Below, one piece after another: positions 33,103-42,929 of a DNA stretch of 64,000 nucleotides. The stretch comes from Stentor coeruleus (taxonomy: Eukaryota > Ciliophora > Heterotrichea > Heterotrichida > Stentoridae). Position 1 is the stretch's first letter. Each line of letters opens with the position of its first letter. Both the position numbers and the translations under genes were made by a program. The stretch spans positions 19,661-83,660 of the forward strand of contig MPUH01000199.1 of assembly GCA_001970955.1 (NCBI GenBank), given 5' to 3'. The notes under the pieces are model-generated. The model had not been told where the DNA came from. It saw nothing but the letters and a program-made list of their open reading frames with translations, and did not search any database.

Positions 33103-33783
33103 ATGTCTGTCGACCTAACTTCAAATTCCACATTCTTATTCCCCTTTCCAAACAATTCTAATCAAAATCATATAAAACTTTCCTCAAGAGTCCTTCCAGC
33201 AGTTACAAGAAGTAGTCATAAAAGAACTCTAGTCCTTGATTTAGATGAAACTTTAGTACATTCAAGTCAACAACCAATAGAAAATCCTGATAATATAGTG
33301 ACATTATCAAATGGTACAAACACTAGAACTTTTTTTGTTAAATATAGACCTGGGCTTATGGAATTTCTTAGAAAAGTTTTGAAAGTTTTCGAACTTGTTA
33401 TTTATACAGCGTCAACTAAAGAATATGCTGAACAGGTTATTAATAAACTTGATCCACAGAGAAAAATACTTAAATATAGACTTTATAGAGATGATTGCAT
33501 ACAAATTGGAGGGCATTTTGTTAAAGATCTGTCTAGGCTTGGAAGAGATTTGAGTCAGGTTGTTATTTTGGATAACTCGATTACGTCTTTTGCCCATCAT
33601 TTGGATAATGGCATTTTGATACTTAGTTGGTTTGATGACCCGAGTGATAATGAGTTATGGAAAGTTGCAAATTTACTTGAGCAATTAATAAATACTCAGG
33701 ATGTCAGGCCTATTTTAAATTCAATTTTCAATTTACCTAAAATAATTCAAGAATATCAGCAGAAATACCTAGATTCTAACTAG
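33103..33783 (+). CDS. SCP/FCP1-type HAD phosphatase
   Basis: 226 aa. The HAD motif I DLDETLVHSS at about 45-54 contains the nucleophile and acid Asp (DxDxT). Later come IYTASTKEYAEQVINKLDP (motif II region) and RDDC..KDLSRLGRDLSQVVILDNS (Lys and terminal Asp of the DN motif). This is the small CTD-phosphatase family (CTDSP/Dullard/TIM50 group), which removes phosphate from the Pol II tail or from lipin/Smad-type targets. The ~40-residue N-terminus has no membrane segment, so a nuclear or cytosolic SCP-like enzyme is more likely than Dullard or TIM50. Confidence 0.93.
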   Translation: MSVDLTSNSTFLFPFPNNSNQNHIKLSSRVLPAVTRSSHKRTLVLDLDETLVHSSQQPIENPDNIVTLSNGTNTRTFFVKYRPGLMEFLRKVLKVFELVIYTASTKEYAEQVINKLDPQRKILKYRLYRDDCIQIGGHFVKDLSRLGRDLSQVVILDNSITSFAHHLDNGILILSWFDDPSDNELWKVANLLEQLINTQDVRPILNSIFNLPKIIQEYQQKYLDSN

Positions 33784-34415
33784 TGTAAAGTAAATTAATG
33801 TTGAATAAATATGCAATTAGAAATTGTTAAGAATAAGATTAGTTGGTCCAGACATTTTATTTGTAGTTTATTAGATGTTTATAAGTACGATACAGTTACA
33901 AAAAAAGTTAAAAATATGTATAGAAANTAGTTTTTTAGTATTGCAAACCAAAAGATGTTTATAAGTACGATACAGTTACAAAAAAAGTTAAAAATATGTA
34001 TAGAAATTACTCAATTAGAATATATAACATAAATAATCTATAGAAAATCAGCATTTATCCTATTCACCTACTTCAATATATTAAATATTTCATTCACTTA
34101 AAATTTATTTTTCACCTAACATAAAAACATATCCAATCTCCTATTAATATTTATCACAACAAAACAATCATTCACACTTTTTTACACATAAAAACTTATC
34201 ACCTTTATAATAATAATTTCCTAGCAAATATCATTAAACCTCATAAACCTTCACCTAAATTCCAAATTACTTGTCAATCCAAAAACTCTAATAAAATCTC
34301 ATATCCACCAAATCCTTAATCTCTTCCACACAATAAAAATCTTCACATAAATTCCTCTTAAAAATCCTCTACAAGACACTTACCATTAGCTTCAACAACA
34401 TATTATAAAAAATAA
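33784..34415. promoter_or_regulatory. Intergenic region with contig joint and extreme G-poor 5' flank
   Basis: Bases 33873-34006 are a contig joint. From about 34080 to 34380 the plus strand contains only a handful of G in 300 bases, leading into the gene at 34416. Confidence 0.5.
33873..34006. repeat. ~54-bp duplication around a single N (contig joint)
   Basis: 33873-33926 recurs as 33953-34006. Between the N (33927) and the second copy are 25 bases with no counterpart, probably an erroneous contig end. Confidence 0.85.
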
Positions 34416-35111
34416 ATGGACTCTGAGAACAACAGCCCCACAAAAGTAGAAAGTCTATGCATCAACATTATTATCCACTCTTTACAAATAGTTTCAAAAT
34501 ACTCTAAATACAAAGTTCAAGTCCAATGCACAAAAAACCTTAAAAAAGAAACAATCAAAATGAAAAAAAATCCAGATACTGATGTTGTTTTCTTTGAAAG
34601 CTCACTAACTCTATATGTAAAATTCTTCAATGATAGCTCACACGATTTAAAAATTACAGTATTCGAGTTCATCGATGGAGTTCCTAGAAAAAATGGTCAT
34701 ACTAAGCTCAAATCTTCAGACTTCGAAGAAAAAACTCTCGAATTCAAAGACCTTCACCTTACTTCCTGCTCAGACGAATCAGGAATTATCTGCATTTCCA
34801 TAAACTGTTCTAAAAAACTTGTCCCATTTTTATCATTCTCTGAACGTACTGCAAGTCAAAACATTGTGGATAATGAGCTTGAAGAAAATGATGTGAATCA
34901 ATCTTCAAGTAGTTCTTCACACGATCCAACTGAAAATATTGAAAGCAAAGGTATAGCTGAAGAAGAAAAAACATGTGAAAAATGCCCACCGACAAGTTTA
35001 CAAGACGCTGGGGCTAATTCACAAAGTAAAACCCAAGCATTAGAACAATGTGAAAGGAGGTCTGAGCTGGGCCCAGGGCAAAAGCATTGCAATTGTTGTA
35101 GGGTTTTTTAA
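34416..35111 (+). CDS. C2-like domain protein with Cys-rich, possibly lipidated C-terminus
   Basis: 231 aa. Residues ~12-135 are beta-rich and read like an N-terminal C2-type (NT-C2/EEIG) domain: ESLCINIIIHSLQIV, VVFFESSLTLYVKFF, DLKITVFEF. The acidic, Ser-rich middle (~145-215) looks disordered. The protein ends CNCCRVF: a C-terminal CxxF box next to two further Cys would fit prenylation plus palmitoylation, although Arg at the first x position is unusual. Membrane association is inferred twice (C2 and lipid) but not proven. It converges on the aspartate aminotransferase gene with only 44 bp between the stop codons. Confidence 0.7.
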   Translation: MDSENNSPTKVESLCINIIIHSLQIVSKYSKYKVQVQCTKNLKKETIKMKKNPDTDVVFFESSLTLYVKFFNDSSHDLKITVFEFIDGVPRKNGHTKLKSSDFEEKTLEFKDLHLTSCSDESGIICISINCSKKLVPFLSFSERTASQNIVDNELEENDVNQSSSSSSHDPTENIESKGIAEEEKTCEKCPPTSLQDAGANSQSKTQALEQCERRSELGPGQKHCNCCRVF

Positions 35112-35155
35112 GGCTAAATCTAAATAATATATAGTCTACTAAAAAAAATAATAAC

Positions 35156-36397
35156 TTAAAGATCTGAGTTAAAACGAGTGACTGTTTCAATAGCTTCAGC
35201 CACATATTCAACATTTTTAGAATTGAGTCCTGCCATAGAAATCCTTCCATCCATAGTAAGATAGATATGGTGTTTATTCATAAGTTCAGAACAATGTTCA
35301 GGAAGAAGCCCAGTATAAGCGAACATTCCTATTTGCTTGACAATATGGCTCCAATCATGAAGTGATCCTTTAGTTTTTATCAAATCAGCTAAAGTACTCC
35401 TCATATTAATAATCCTATCGGCCATAGTTTTAACATCAACAAGCCATTGACTTTTAAGTTCAGGGTTTCCTAAAACTGTACTAACAATCTTACTACCATA
35501 TATTGGAGGATTAGAATACATAGGCCTGGCTAAGATTTTAAGTTGAGATAAAACCCTATCAGTTTCTTGTGGGGAATCACAAACCACAGAGAGATTACCA
35601 ATTCTTTCTCCATACAAACCAAAGTTCTTAGCAAAACTCTGCATAACAATCATAGGATTTTCTTCATTTGCAAATAGTCTTACAGCAAAAGCATCTTTAT
35701 CAACATCTCCAGATGCAAAACCTTGATAAGCCATATCAAAAATAGCTAAATGTTGTTTTTTAGCCATAAGGTCTTGTATTTCTTTCCATTGATCTTGACT
35801 TGGGTCAACTCCAGTTGGATTATGTGCACAAGCATGTAATAAAAATATTGAGTTTTTAGGTGCTGAGTCTATTTCTCCTAATAAATCTTCAATATTTAGA
35901 CCTTTTGTATTAGGATTATAGTAAGTGTATTCTGCATATTCAAGTCCTGCATGTTGGATTATAGCTTTGTGGTTACCCCATGTTGGGTTTGGGATATAAA
36001 CTCGGCGAGAATGAGGGTAGAAACGTTGAATAAAAGCCATACCAAGACGTAAAGCTCCTGTTCCAGAGAGAGATTGGATTGAAGCTACACGATGGTCTTT
36101 GAGAGGACTTGCATTATCGTAAGCTAGAGAAGTTGCTAATTGAGTGAATTTGCTAAGTCCTTCTATTGGAAGATACTCATGATCAGGAGTTTCAAGGATA
36201 AGAGATTTGGCTTTTTGAACACTTGGAAGAATAACAGGTTTACCACTGTCATCACGATATGCTCCTACACCGAGGTTGACTTTACGAGGGTTTTTGTCGC
36301 GTTTAAAAGCTTCGCTTATACCTAAAATTGCATCAGGAGGACCTTTTGGCACGGAGCTCCACTGTGAAGCATATCTTATAGCATTTTGAAGGAGCAT
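35156..36397 (-). CDS. Aspartate aminotransferase, probably mitochondrial
   Basis: 413 aa, the usual length. The N-terminus (MLLQNAIRYASQWSS) is amphipathic and lacks acids, like a mitochondrial presequence; the enzyme then starts VPKGPPDAILGISEAFKRD as GOT2 does. PLP Lys lies in SFAKNFGLYGERIG (~250). HNPTGVDPS supplies the conserved Asn, IFDMAYQGFASG the Asp/Tyr that hold PLP, and MDGRISMAGL the substrate Arg. It interconverts aspartate/2-oxoglutarate and oxaloacetate/glutamate, as in the malate-aspartate shuttle. It shares a ~218-bp divergent 5' region with the gene at 36616. Confidence 0.96.
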   Translation of the reverse strand: MLLQNAIRYASQWSSVPKGPPDAILGISEAFKRDKNPRKVNLGVGAYRDDSGKPVILPSVQKAKSLILETPDHEYLPIEGLSKFTQLATSLAYDNASPLKDHRVASIQSLSGTGALRLGMAFIQRFYPHSRRVYIPNPTWGNHKAIIQHAGLEYAEYTYYNPNTKGLNIEDLLGEIDSAPKNSIFLLHACAHNPTGVDPSQDQWKEIQDLMAKKQHLAIFDMAYQGFASGDVDKDAFAVRLFANEENPMIVMQSFAKNFGLYGERIGNLSVVCDSPQETDRVLSQLKILARPMYSNPPIYGSKIVSTVLGNPELKSQWLVDVKTMADRIINMRSTLADLIKTKGSLHDWSHIVKQIGMFAYTGLLPEHCSELMNKHHIYLTMDGRISMAGLNSKNVEYVAEAIETVTRFNSDL

Positions 36398-36615
36398 ATT
36401 TATTTACCATGTTTGATTTGATGAAATATTTCGGATATTGAACTTTGATACTACTGATAGGAGGTTATTGGAAATAGAAGTTTGTTAAGGTGATTTTGAG
36501 GGTAAATATAAGAATTTTTAAAGAAACTTATACTTTGATTATGGTAGAGAAGAGTTTTTCTATAACACTACTTCTTTTATTACTTAGTATCGTTAAATTT
36601 ATTATTATAATTTAA

Positions 36616-37746
36616 ATGAGTCTTATAATTGAAGACTTTTTAACCTCCCCAGACCAGTTATCTGAAAAATCATCTAGCATCGAATCCTTAACAGCCAAGT
36701 TAGACAGCGTACTTCATTCATCAGATGAAATTATTGTAGAAAACTCTGGTTTTTTCAAAGCCTCATCAAACGAAATGACAGAAATCGGAGAAGTTGGTAA
36801 TCTTCCCCCAACAGACAATCAATCAATTCCAAAACTCGAACTAGAAGATAACAGCCGACAAAGTAATTTCTATAAAGAATACAAAAGCATAGAAAGTTAT
36901 ACAAGTCTTGGAACTGTAGTGCGTCATAAAACCCCAAATATAGGTCGAAAAAAAGTTAAAATACTCCAAGCTCCACGTTCTTCAAGTGCGAAAAATCGAA
37001 GTAAATCATTAAGGCCAAGGGAAAAAAGTAATGAAAAAGAGCTTTCTTTATGCTTAAAAAATATAATAAAGAGACATCCTGAGTATTCACGGATAATTGA
37101 GTTGGAAAAGTCAGACCTGGAAAAAAGTTTCTATGCAAAAGTTAAAAAATTCAGAAATCTTGCTGAAGAGAATATAGAAAATGTAAAAATTAGGTAGCCT
37201 ATTGATAAGAATACGCAAAAACTCAAACTGAAAAACAGACAAAAAGATAAAAAAAGAGAAGAAATTCGACGTAAAATGCAGAACGAAGAACTTGAAAGAT
37301 TAAAGATCTCTAGCATGAAATACCAAGAAAGCTGCAAGAAAAAAGCTGATGACTTCTTCAATACAATTGTAAAAAAGTACAAAGCAATAAAAATAATAGA
37401 AGACACAAAAACAGCTAAAGAAATCGAAAAAAAGCATAACTCGCAAAAACAAATTGTCCTTGACAACATAAAAAATCTGTGCAACGACAAAATCCAAATG
37501 CTCAAAGAAAAACTCTACGAACGTAAACTCCAAAAACTCCTTTTAAATTACGAGCAGAAAACAATAATCTCAGAAGCTGAGAAACTCCGCAAGACTGAAC
37601 AAAAACTCTTACACGAAAAAAACAAATGCTACCTAAAAAAGCAAATCGAAGATAACATACTAGAAATTCAATCAGAAAAAGAAACCATTTACAAAAAAAT
37701 AATAAAAAAATACAAAGCCTCAGTAAAATCTCCAGCCAAGGTCTAG
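36616..37746 (+). CDS. Lys/Glu-rich coiled-coil protein, uncharacterised
   Basis: About 371 aa once a 15-nt intron is removed, which fuses two open stretches. The N-terminal ~130 residues are Ser/Thr-rich and probably disordered, then basic (GRKKVKILQAPRSSSAKNRSKS). Residues ~150-371 are an almost unbroken charged coiled coil. No family is recognised; such proteins in ciliates are often cytoskeletal or basal-body components, which is only a guess. It ends 35 bp before the second PKG gene. Confidence 0.75.
37183..37197 (+). other. 15-nt intron in the coiled-coil gene
   Basis: GTAAAAATTAGGTAG; removal joins AEENIEN to PIDKNTQKLK in frame and links the two open blocks. Confidence 0.88.
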
Positions 37747-37781
37747 AATTATATTAACTGTAACTGAATTTCATTAATAAA

Positions 37782-40409
37782 ATGGATAAAAGGAGTTTAC
37801 CAAAAATCAATCTGATTACTGAAGAGAAGAAAAACTTTCTTGGAGCTCGGAAAGTAAGGAAACAAAAAGCTGGGATTTTAGACCCAAGACGTGGAAGCCG
37901 TATAGCTATTGATGCTGTTACAGCTGTGGTTGTGGATAAGCTTAAAACAAGTCGTGACCTTGAAATGATCTCAAATGCTTTAAATAAGCATTTTATTTTC
38001 ACAAGTCTTTCAGGGGATAATCGTTCTACAGTGATTTCCCATATGAGACTGTATCAGATGAACCCTGGAGAGATTGTTTTTGAACAGGGACGACCGGGAA
38101 GCGTTTTTTTTGTTGTCGCCAGTGGCAAGCTTGAAATCTTAGTAAATGCTAAAAGGGTTAATATTATAGGAACTGGGGATAGCTTTGGGGAACTTGCTTT
38201 ACTTCATGACTCGCCAAGGTCAGCATCAGTGAAAACTTTAGATAAAGTTTCAATGTGGGGACTTGACAGGAAACTTTTTAGAAGTGCAGTTGAAACTGTT
38301 AATGCAGAGAATTATAAAGAAAATAAGAACTTTATAAATAGTGTCCCTTTGTTTACTGTGTTAACACCTATGCAAAGAGATTCACTTGTTGGATCATTTT
38401 CAACATTAAAATTCAGAAGTGGAGACTTTATTGTAAAAGAAGGAGATCCTGGGGATCTTTTTTATATAATCAAAGATGGTATGGTTAGCTGCTTACAAAA
38501 TGGTAATGTTGTTAGGGAAATGAGTAAAGGGAGTTTTTTTGGTGAACAAGCTTTGCTTTATAATACAGTAAGAACTGCTACGGTTGTTGCTAAAACTGAT
38601 GTGAAATGTGTGGCGATAAGCAGAAACAAACTAAATGTTGCCTTAGGAAATCATCTTCAACATATTATTTATCAGAACTCAAAAGTTATAGCCTTTGAAA
38701 AAAGCCAAGCATTAGCCCAATTGACCAAAAAACAACAATCAAAAGTTCTTGAAAGAATGCAAGTTAAAGAATACCAAGATGGGAATATTGTTGTAAATGC
38801 TGGGACTATGAAGAATTTTAAGCTTATTTTTTTGTTAAAAGGTAAGCTGAGATGCTTGAAACATGGTGTTGAAGTTTTTCAAGCTTTAGGCGATGAGGAT
38901 ATTTTGAGTAATGGGAATGATATTTACCCTGAGGATTATTTTGCTATTGGGGATTCACATGTTGCAGAAATCGAAAAGTTTGATTTTGATGATTGTGTTG
39001 GAGGGTCTGGGCAAATGCAGAAAATTGATTTTGATGCTATTAGTGCGTTAAGAGGAATTCATATATTAAGGCATTTAAGTTCAGAAAATTTTCAAGCTTT
39101 GATTAGGATTTTAAAACTGCAGAGCTATGAAGATGATGAGATTATTGTTAGGCAAAATACACCTGGAGATAGGTTTTTTATGATTAAGACTGGGAAAGTT
39201 AATATTGTACAAGATGGGATTGTACTGAGAACTGTAGGGAAAAATGATTATTTTGGAGAGAGGAGTGTGATTTTTAATGATAATAGGACGGCATCAGTTA
39301 TTGCTAATGGGCCTGTTTGTTGTTGGGTAATAACTAAAAGTGATTTTTCTAGTATTTTGGAGGAATCTGTTAGAAATATTTTGATTAAAAGGATTGAGCT
39401 ACAGGATGATGCTATTGGTTTACATGAACTTTCTGTTGTGAAATTATTGGGCAAAGGTAATTTCGGCAACGTCTACCTAGTAATAAACAAATCCACCCGT
39501 CGTCTTTACGCTCTGAAAACCATCTCTCGCAAAAAAATCGACCGTTACAACATCCAAGAAAATCTAATCCTCGAAAGAAAAATCCTTCTAAACCTCGATC
39601 ACATCTTTATCCTAAAGCTAATAAAAACCTTCAAAGACTCTTCTCGTGTATATTTCCTTACAGAATACGTTAGAGGTCTTGATTTATTTGATGTCCTTCG
39701 TGACTTAAACCTAGTAAGTGATAGAGACTCCAAATTTTACACATCATGTCTTGTATTAATACTAGAATATCTTCATGAACGAGATATAATATATAGAGAT
39801 TTAAAACCTGAAAATATTATGATAGACGATGAAGGGTATCCAAAACTTATTGATTTCGGGATTTCTAAAATCCTCAATGGAAGAACATATACAATAGTAG
39901 GAACACCTCATTATATGGCCCCAGAGGTTATAGTAGGTAAAGGGTATAGTTTTTCTGCTGATTATTGGAGTTTAGGGATTATTTTATATGAGTTTTTATG
40001 CTGTTCTGTACCTTTTGGTGAAGAGGATGAAGATCCTTATATCATTTATGAAAAAGTTCTTAAAAGAAAACTTGTATATCCTGGTTTTGTTGATATACAA
40101 ACTTCTGCAAAAAGTATGATTGAGCAACTACTTAATAAAAACCCTGTACTTCGTAATGGAGGTAGTGCAGAAATTCTTAAAACACACAAATGGTTTTCTG
40201 GAGTCAATTGGGATAGTCTTATTAATAGACAATTTACCCCACCTTATGTTCCTCAACTTCCTGATCTTGATAAAGATATTCAAACTGCTTTAAGAACTTC
40301 GACTTTACTTGAAGAGGTACTTAGTGTTGAAGAATTGCATGAAGAGAAAAATGATCCTGGAGCAAGAAGACAAAAAAATGTGATGAGTGATTGGGATCAG
40401 GATTTTTAA
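37782..40409 (+). CDS. cGMP-dependent protein kinase-like, four cNBDs plus AGC kinase domain
   Basis: 875 aa, intron-free. cNBD1 (~66-170) has FGELALLHDSPRSASV, cNBD2 (~190-295) FFGEQALLYNTVRTATV, cNBD3 (~305-405) is degenerate with no cassette, and cNBD4 (~425-530) has YFGERSVIFNDNRTASV. The kinase spans ~552-815: GKGNFGNV (~557), ALKT Lys, YRDLKPEN (~672), DFGIS (~691), GTPHYMAPEV (~708), and an AGC tail ending SDWDQDF. All catalytic residues are present. The layout matches apicomplexan PKG, where cNBD4 is the main cGMP switch; here that cassette is intact, unlike in the paralog at 4612-7350. The N-terminus is basic with no acylation signal. cGMP rather than cAMP preference is inferred from the architecture. 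Confidence 0.93.
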   Translation: MDKRSLPKINLITEEKKNFLGARKVRKQKAGILDPRRGSRIAIDAVTAVVVDKLKTSRDLEMISNALNKHFIFTSLSGDNRSTVISHMRLYQMNPGEIVFEQGRPGSVFFVVASGKLEILVNAKRVNIIGTGDSFGELALLHDSPRSASVKTLDKVSMWGLDRKLFRSAVETVNAENYKENKNFINSVPLFTVLTPMQRDSLVGSFSTLKFRSGDFIVKEGDPGDLFYIIKDGMVSCLQNGNVVREMSKGSFFGEQALLYNTVRTATVVAKTDVKCVAISRNKLNVALGNHLQHIIYQNSKVIAFEKSQALAQLTKKQQSKVLERMQVKEYQDGNIVVNAGTMKNFKLIFLLKGKLRCLKHGVEVFQALGDEDILSNGNDIYPEDYFAIGDSHVAEIEKFDFDDCVGGSGQMQKIDFDAISALRGIHILRHLSSENFQALIRILKLQSYEDDEIIVRQNTPGDRFFMIKTGKVNIVQDGIVLRTVGKNDYFGERSVIFNDNRTASVIANGPVCCWVITKSDFSSILEESVRNILIKRIELQDDAIGLHELSVVKLLGKGNFGNVYLVINKSTRRLYALKTISRKKIDRYNIQENLILERKILLNLDHIFILKLIKTFKDSSRVYFLTEYVRGLDLFDVLRDLNLVSDRDSKFYTSCLVLILEYLHERDIIYRDLKPENIMIDDEGYPKLIDFGISKILNGRTYTIVGTPHYMAPEVIVGKGYSFSADYWSLGIILYEFLCCSVPFGEEDEDPYIIYEKVLKRKLVYPGFVDIQTSAKSMIEQLLNKNPVLRNGGSAEILKTHKWFSGVNWDSLINRQFTPPYVPQLPDLDKDIQTALRTSTLLEEVLSVEELHEEKNDPGARRQKNVMSDWDQDF

Positions 40410-40818
40410 TTAGTTTATGTATTATGAGTTTAGGGTTATTTAGTTAAAGGGTTTTTTGATGTTTTATGGAGTTAGATATGGAAAGTGGTAGAAATTTTTG
40501 GGATTTTATGATGGATTTGGTGAGTTTTAAGATAGATTTAGTGGATTTTAAGATAAATTTGGTGGGTTTTTAAGATAGTTTGGTAGATTTTTGTGGTTTG
40601 ACTTATGAAGGTTTTTTAGTTATTTAATTTGAACATAATTTAATTATGGTATTAGGTTTTAAATATATAATAGGGATAATTATAGGTTAAAAGTAGTTGA
40701 ATTAGGGTTTCAAAAGTTAAATAATTTTTAAATTACTATAAAACTCTCTATATCAGCACTTATCCTGGATACCTTTCTGTAATTATTTCCACATATATAA
40801 GGTAAGTTTTAATATTAA
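40410..40818. other. Intergenic, almost C-free 3' flank
   Basis: From 40440 to about 40620 the plus strand has about one C in 180 bases; a repeated phrase of the type gatttggtgagttttaagata occurs about three times with variation. After ~40730 it turns C-richer ahead of the next gene. No gene is visible. Confidence 0.6.
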
Positions 40819-42673
40819 ATGAAAAACTCTGCTGCAACCAATGTTAGCTGTGATACAACTCCAAAAACCTCTCCAAAATCTTCTCCTCGTGTTACCAATC
40901 CTCTAACATATTTCAAATTTCCACGCAAAATTATCAAACCAGAAGCAAAATCGGAGCTAAATTCCCCTACCGATAAAAACAAGAAATTACTAAAAAAGAT
41001 CAGCTCTCGTATAATGAGTTCAAGAGAAACAATAATTTCTCCAGAAACCGCAGCTTCTGTAGTAAGAAAGTATATTTTACCGATGTTTGAATATGAAAGT
41101 CGAGTTAAAGCTGATATCGGAAGGGCATCAATGCAACCTAATAGAAGGAAATTTTCTCAAGACCAAAACACAATATATGGTGAATTTAAGCTTAGCGAAA
41201 AACTATCTAAAGAATTAGAAGCTTTAACAGCGAAAATGATAAAAATAGAACAGAATATGAAGGATAATATACAAGACAAAGAAATAATGGCTAAAGAAAA
41301 TGTTATGGTTAAACAAGAACTTCAAAATGCACAGATTAATTTGACGTTATATTTGAATGAAAATCAGAAACTTAGAAGGGAATTAAGTAGGCTTAGCTTT
41401 GCGACGAATTTCGCTAATAATCAATTGATAAAAACAAAAAGTTTATATGAAGTGTCTATTAAGCAAATGGAAGATGTGATGAAAGAACTTAATGAAGAAA
41501 GACTTTTAAATGATATCCGATTTATGTGAATATATAACTTTAACTCTGGCAAATAAATTGAGGACTCATTCAATACAACTTGAACATAATATTGCTATTA
41601 TGAATTTGGAAAAAGAAATTATTGTCGAAAAATTTAAAGGGATGCATAATGCATTTAGTAACTTAATTGGCTCACATAGTTCATTGACAAAAGTAGTAGA
41701 AGAATTAAAAATTGTTAATAGTTTTGCTAAAGAGACTATTGAAAATAATGATGAGTTAAAGAGGAGTTTCGGAAAAATTACTTTTGAAAGGGAAAAGTTT
41801 CTTTGTGCCCTTATAGACTTAGATGAATCTACTGTTGATTTAAGTTTACAGAAAGAGAAAATTTTAAAAGTATTTAAAGAAAAACTCTCCTCAGTCCAAA
41901 AAGATTTGCAATCCGCAGTCGATGAGCGAGAAAACTTCAAACTAAAACTCGCTGAGCTCGACAAAAAGTACCAAGACCTACTAGAAGAGTTCCGTAAATT
42001 CCGGCAAAAAATCAAAACCCGTTACACAGCCTTAAGTAAAAATGAAGAAAAATTCTGCAAAAACTGTCAAAAATCCTTCTACGAGTCCGAAAATTTCAAT
42101 TGGTCCTGCAAAATCCATTCAAGCAAACTTAATGGGGATATTTATTGGTGTTGTGGTAAATCAGGTAAAGATGCTCCAGGATGTATAGTCTCAAAACATC
42201 AAGCAAAAGAAGAAGATGACCTCGAAGAAGAGTGTCAAAATTTCCCAATAAATCAAAGGTTTTGCACAGTAATTAACATATAGTCGTGCAAAGAAATAGG
42301 CCATTCATCACTTATGTGTATAAAAGATCCAAATTTGCGAAGTAATTGCGATATTTCTGAAGAGCAAAAAAGACTTAAAGAAATAAAATTACACAATAAA
42401 AAAGCTTTGGCTAATGGAAGAACTTTAGCTTCGTTTTCAGCATCGATTGCGGAAAGAAGTGACCCTGATGATTTTGGTGAAGATAATTTTGATGAACTTA
42501 AGCAGATGAGAAATGATTTTATTGTTGCTGAAGAGTTTAATAAAGTTATTGTATGTGATGAAGTTGAGAGTCCACATAGATTAAGTTTAGGGCGTCAGTC
42601 GAAGTCTAAAAGGAATTCTTATCAGAGCCGTGGTGACAGTTTGAAGATGAATATAAGTATATCACATCTTTGA
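40819..42673 (+). CDS. Coiled-coil protein with CHORD-like Cys/His module and CCHC zinc knuckle (apparent frameshift)
   Basis: Three open blocks. The first (40819-41529) and second (41510-42283) overlap in different frames with no GT..AG string that could join them, so this is a frameshift, an assembly error or two genes. The second and third join across a 15-nt intron. The N-terminus is Ser/Pro/Lys-rich; a coiled coil covers most of the length. Near the C-terminus is a Cys/His module: CKNCQ...NWSCKIH...YWCCG...GC...KH, similar in pattern to CHORD. It is followed by FCTSCKEIGHSSLMC, a CX2CX4HX4C knuckle completed only by splicing. Its paralog is at 52419-54050. Zinc knuckles of this form often bind RNA; the role here is unknown. 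Confidence 0.8.
42269..42283 (+). other. 15-nt intron inside the CCHC knuckle codons
   Basis: GTAATTAACATATAG; removal joins RFCT to SCKEIGHSSLMC and creates the complete CX2CX4HX4C knuckle present in the paralog. Confidence 0.95.
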
Positions 42674-42929
42674 TAATAGATAGTTAGACAAATATATTAG
42701 GGATTTTATAGGATTATAATAGGATGCAGTTTTTATATAATGATTGTATGGAGGAAAGTGGTGACTGTATAATTATACTCTTCTTAAAATAAATTTCCAA
42801 ATTGAAACATTAATACAAAAGTATACATCTCTAAATATTTTATTTCTTCCCTAATACTCTTTAATATTCTTCCTCAATACTACACAATCTTCATATAAAC
42901 TCTCATTACCATTTTCCCAGTCTAATAAA
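42674..42929. promoter_or_regulatory. Short intergenic region
   Basis: C-poor up to ~42780, then C-rich and G-poor to the start of the aminotransferase gene. No defined element. Confidence 0.4.
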
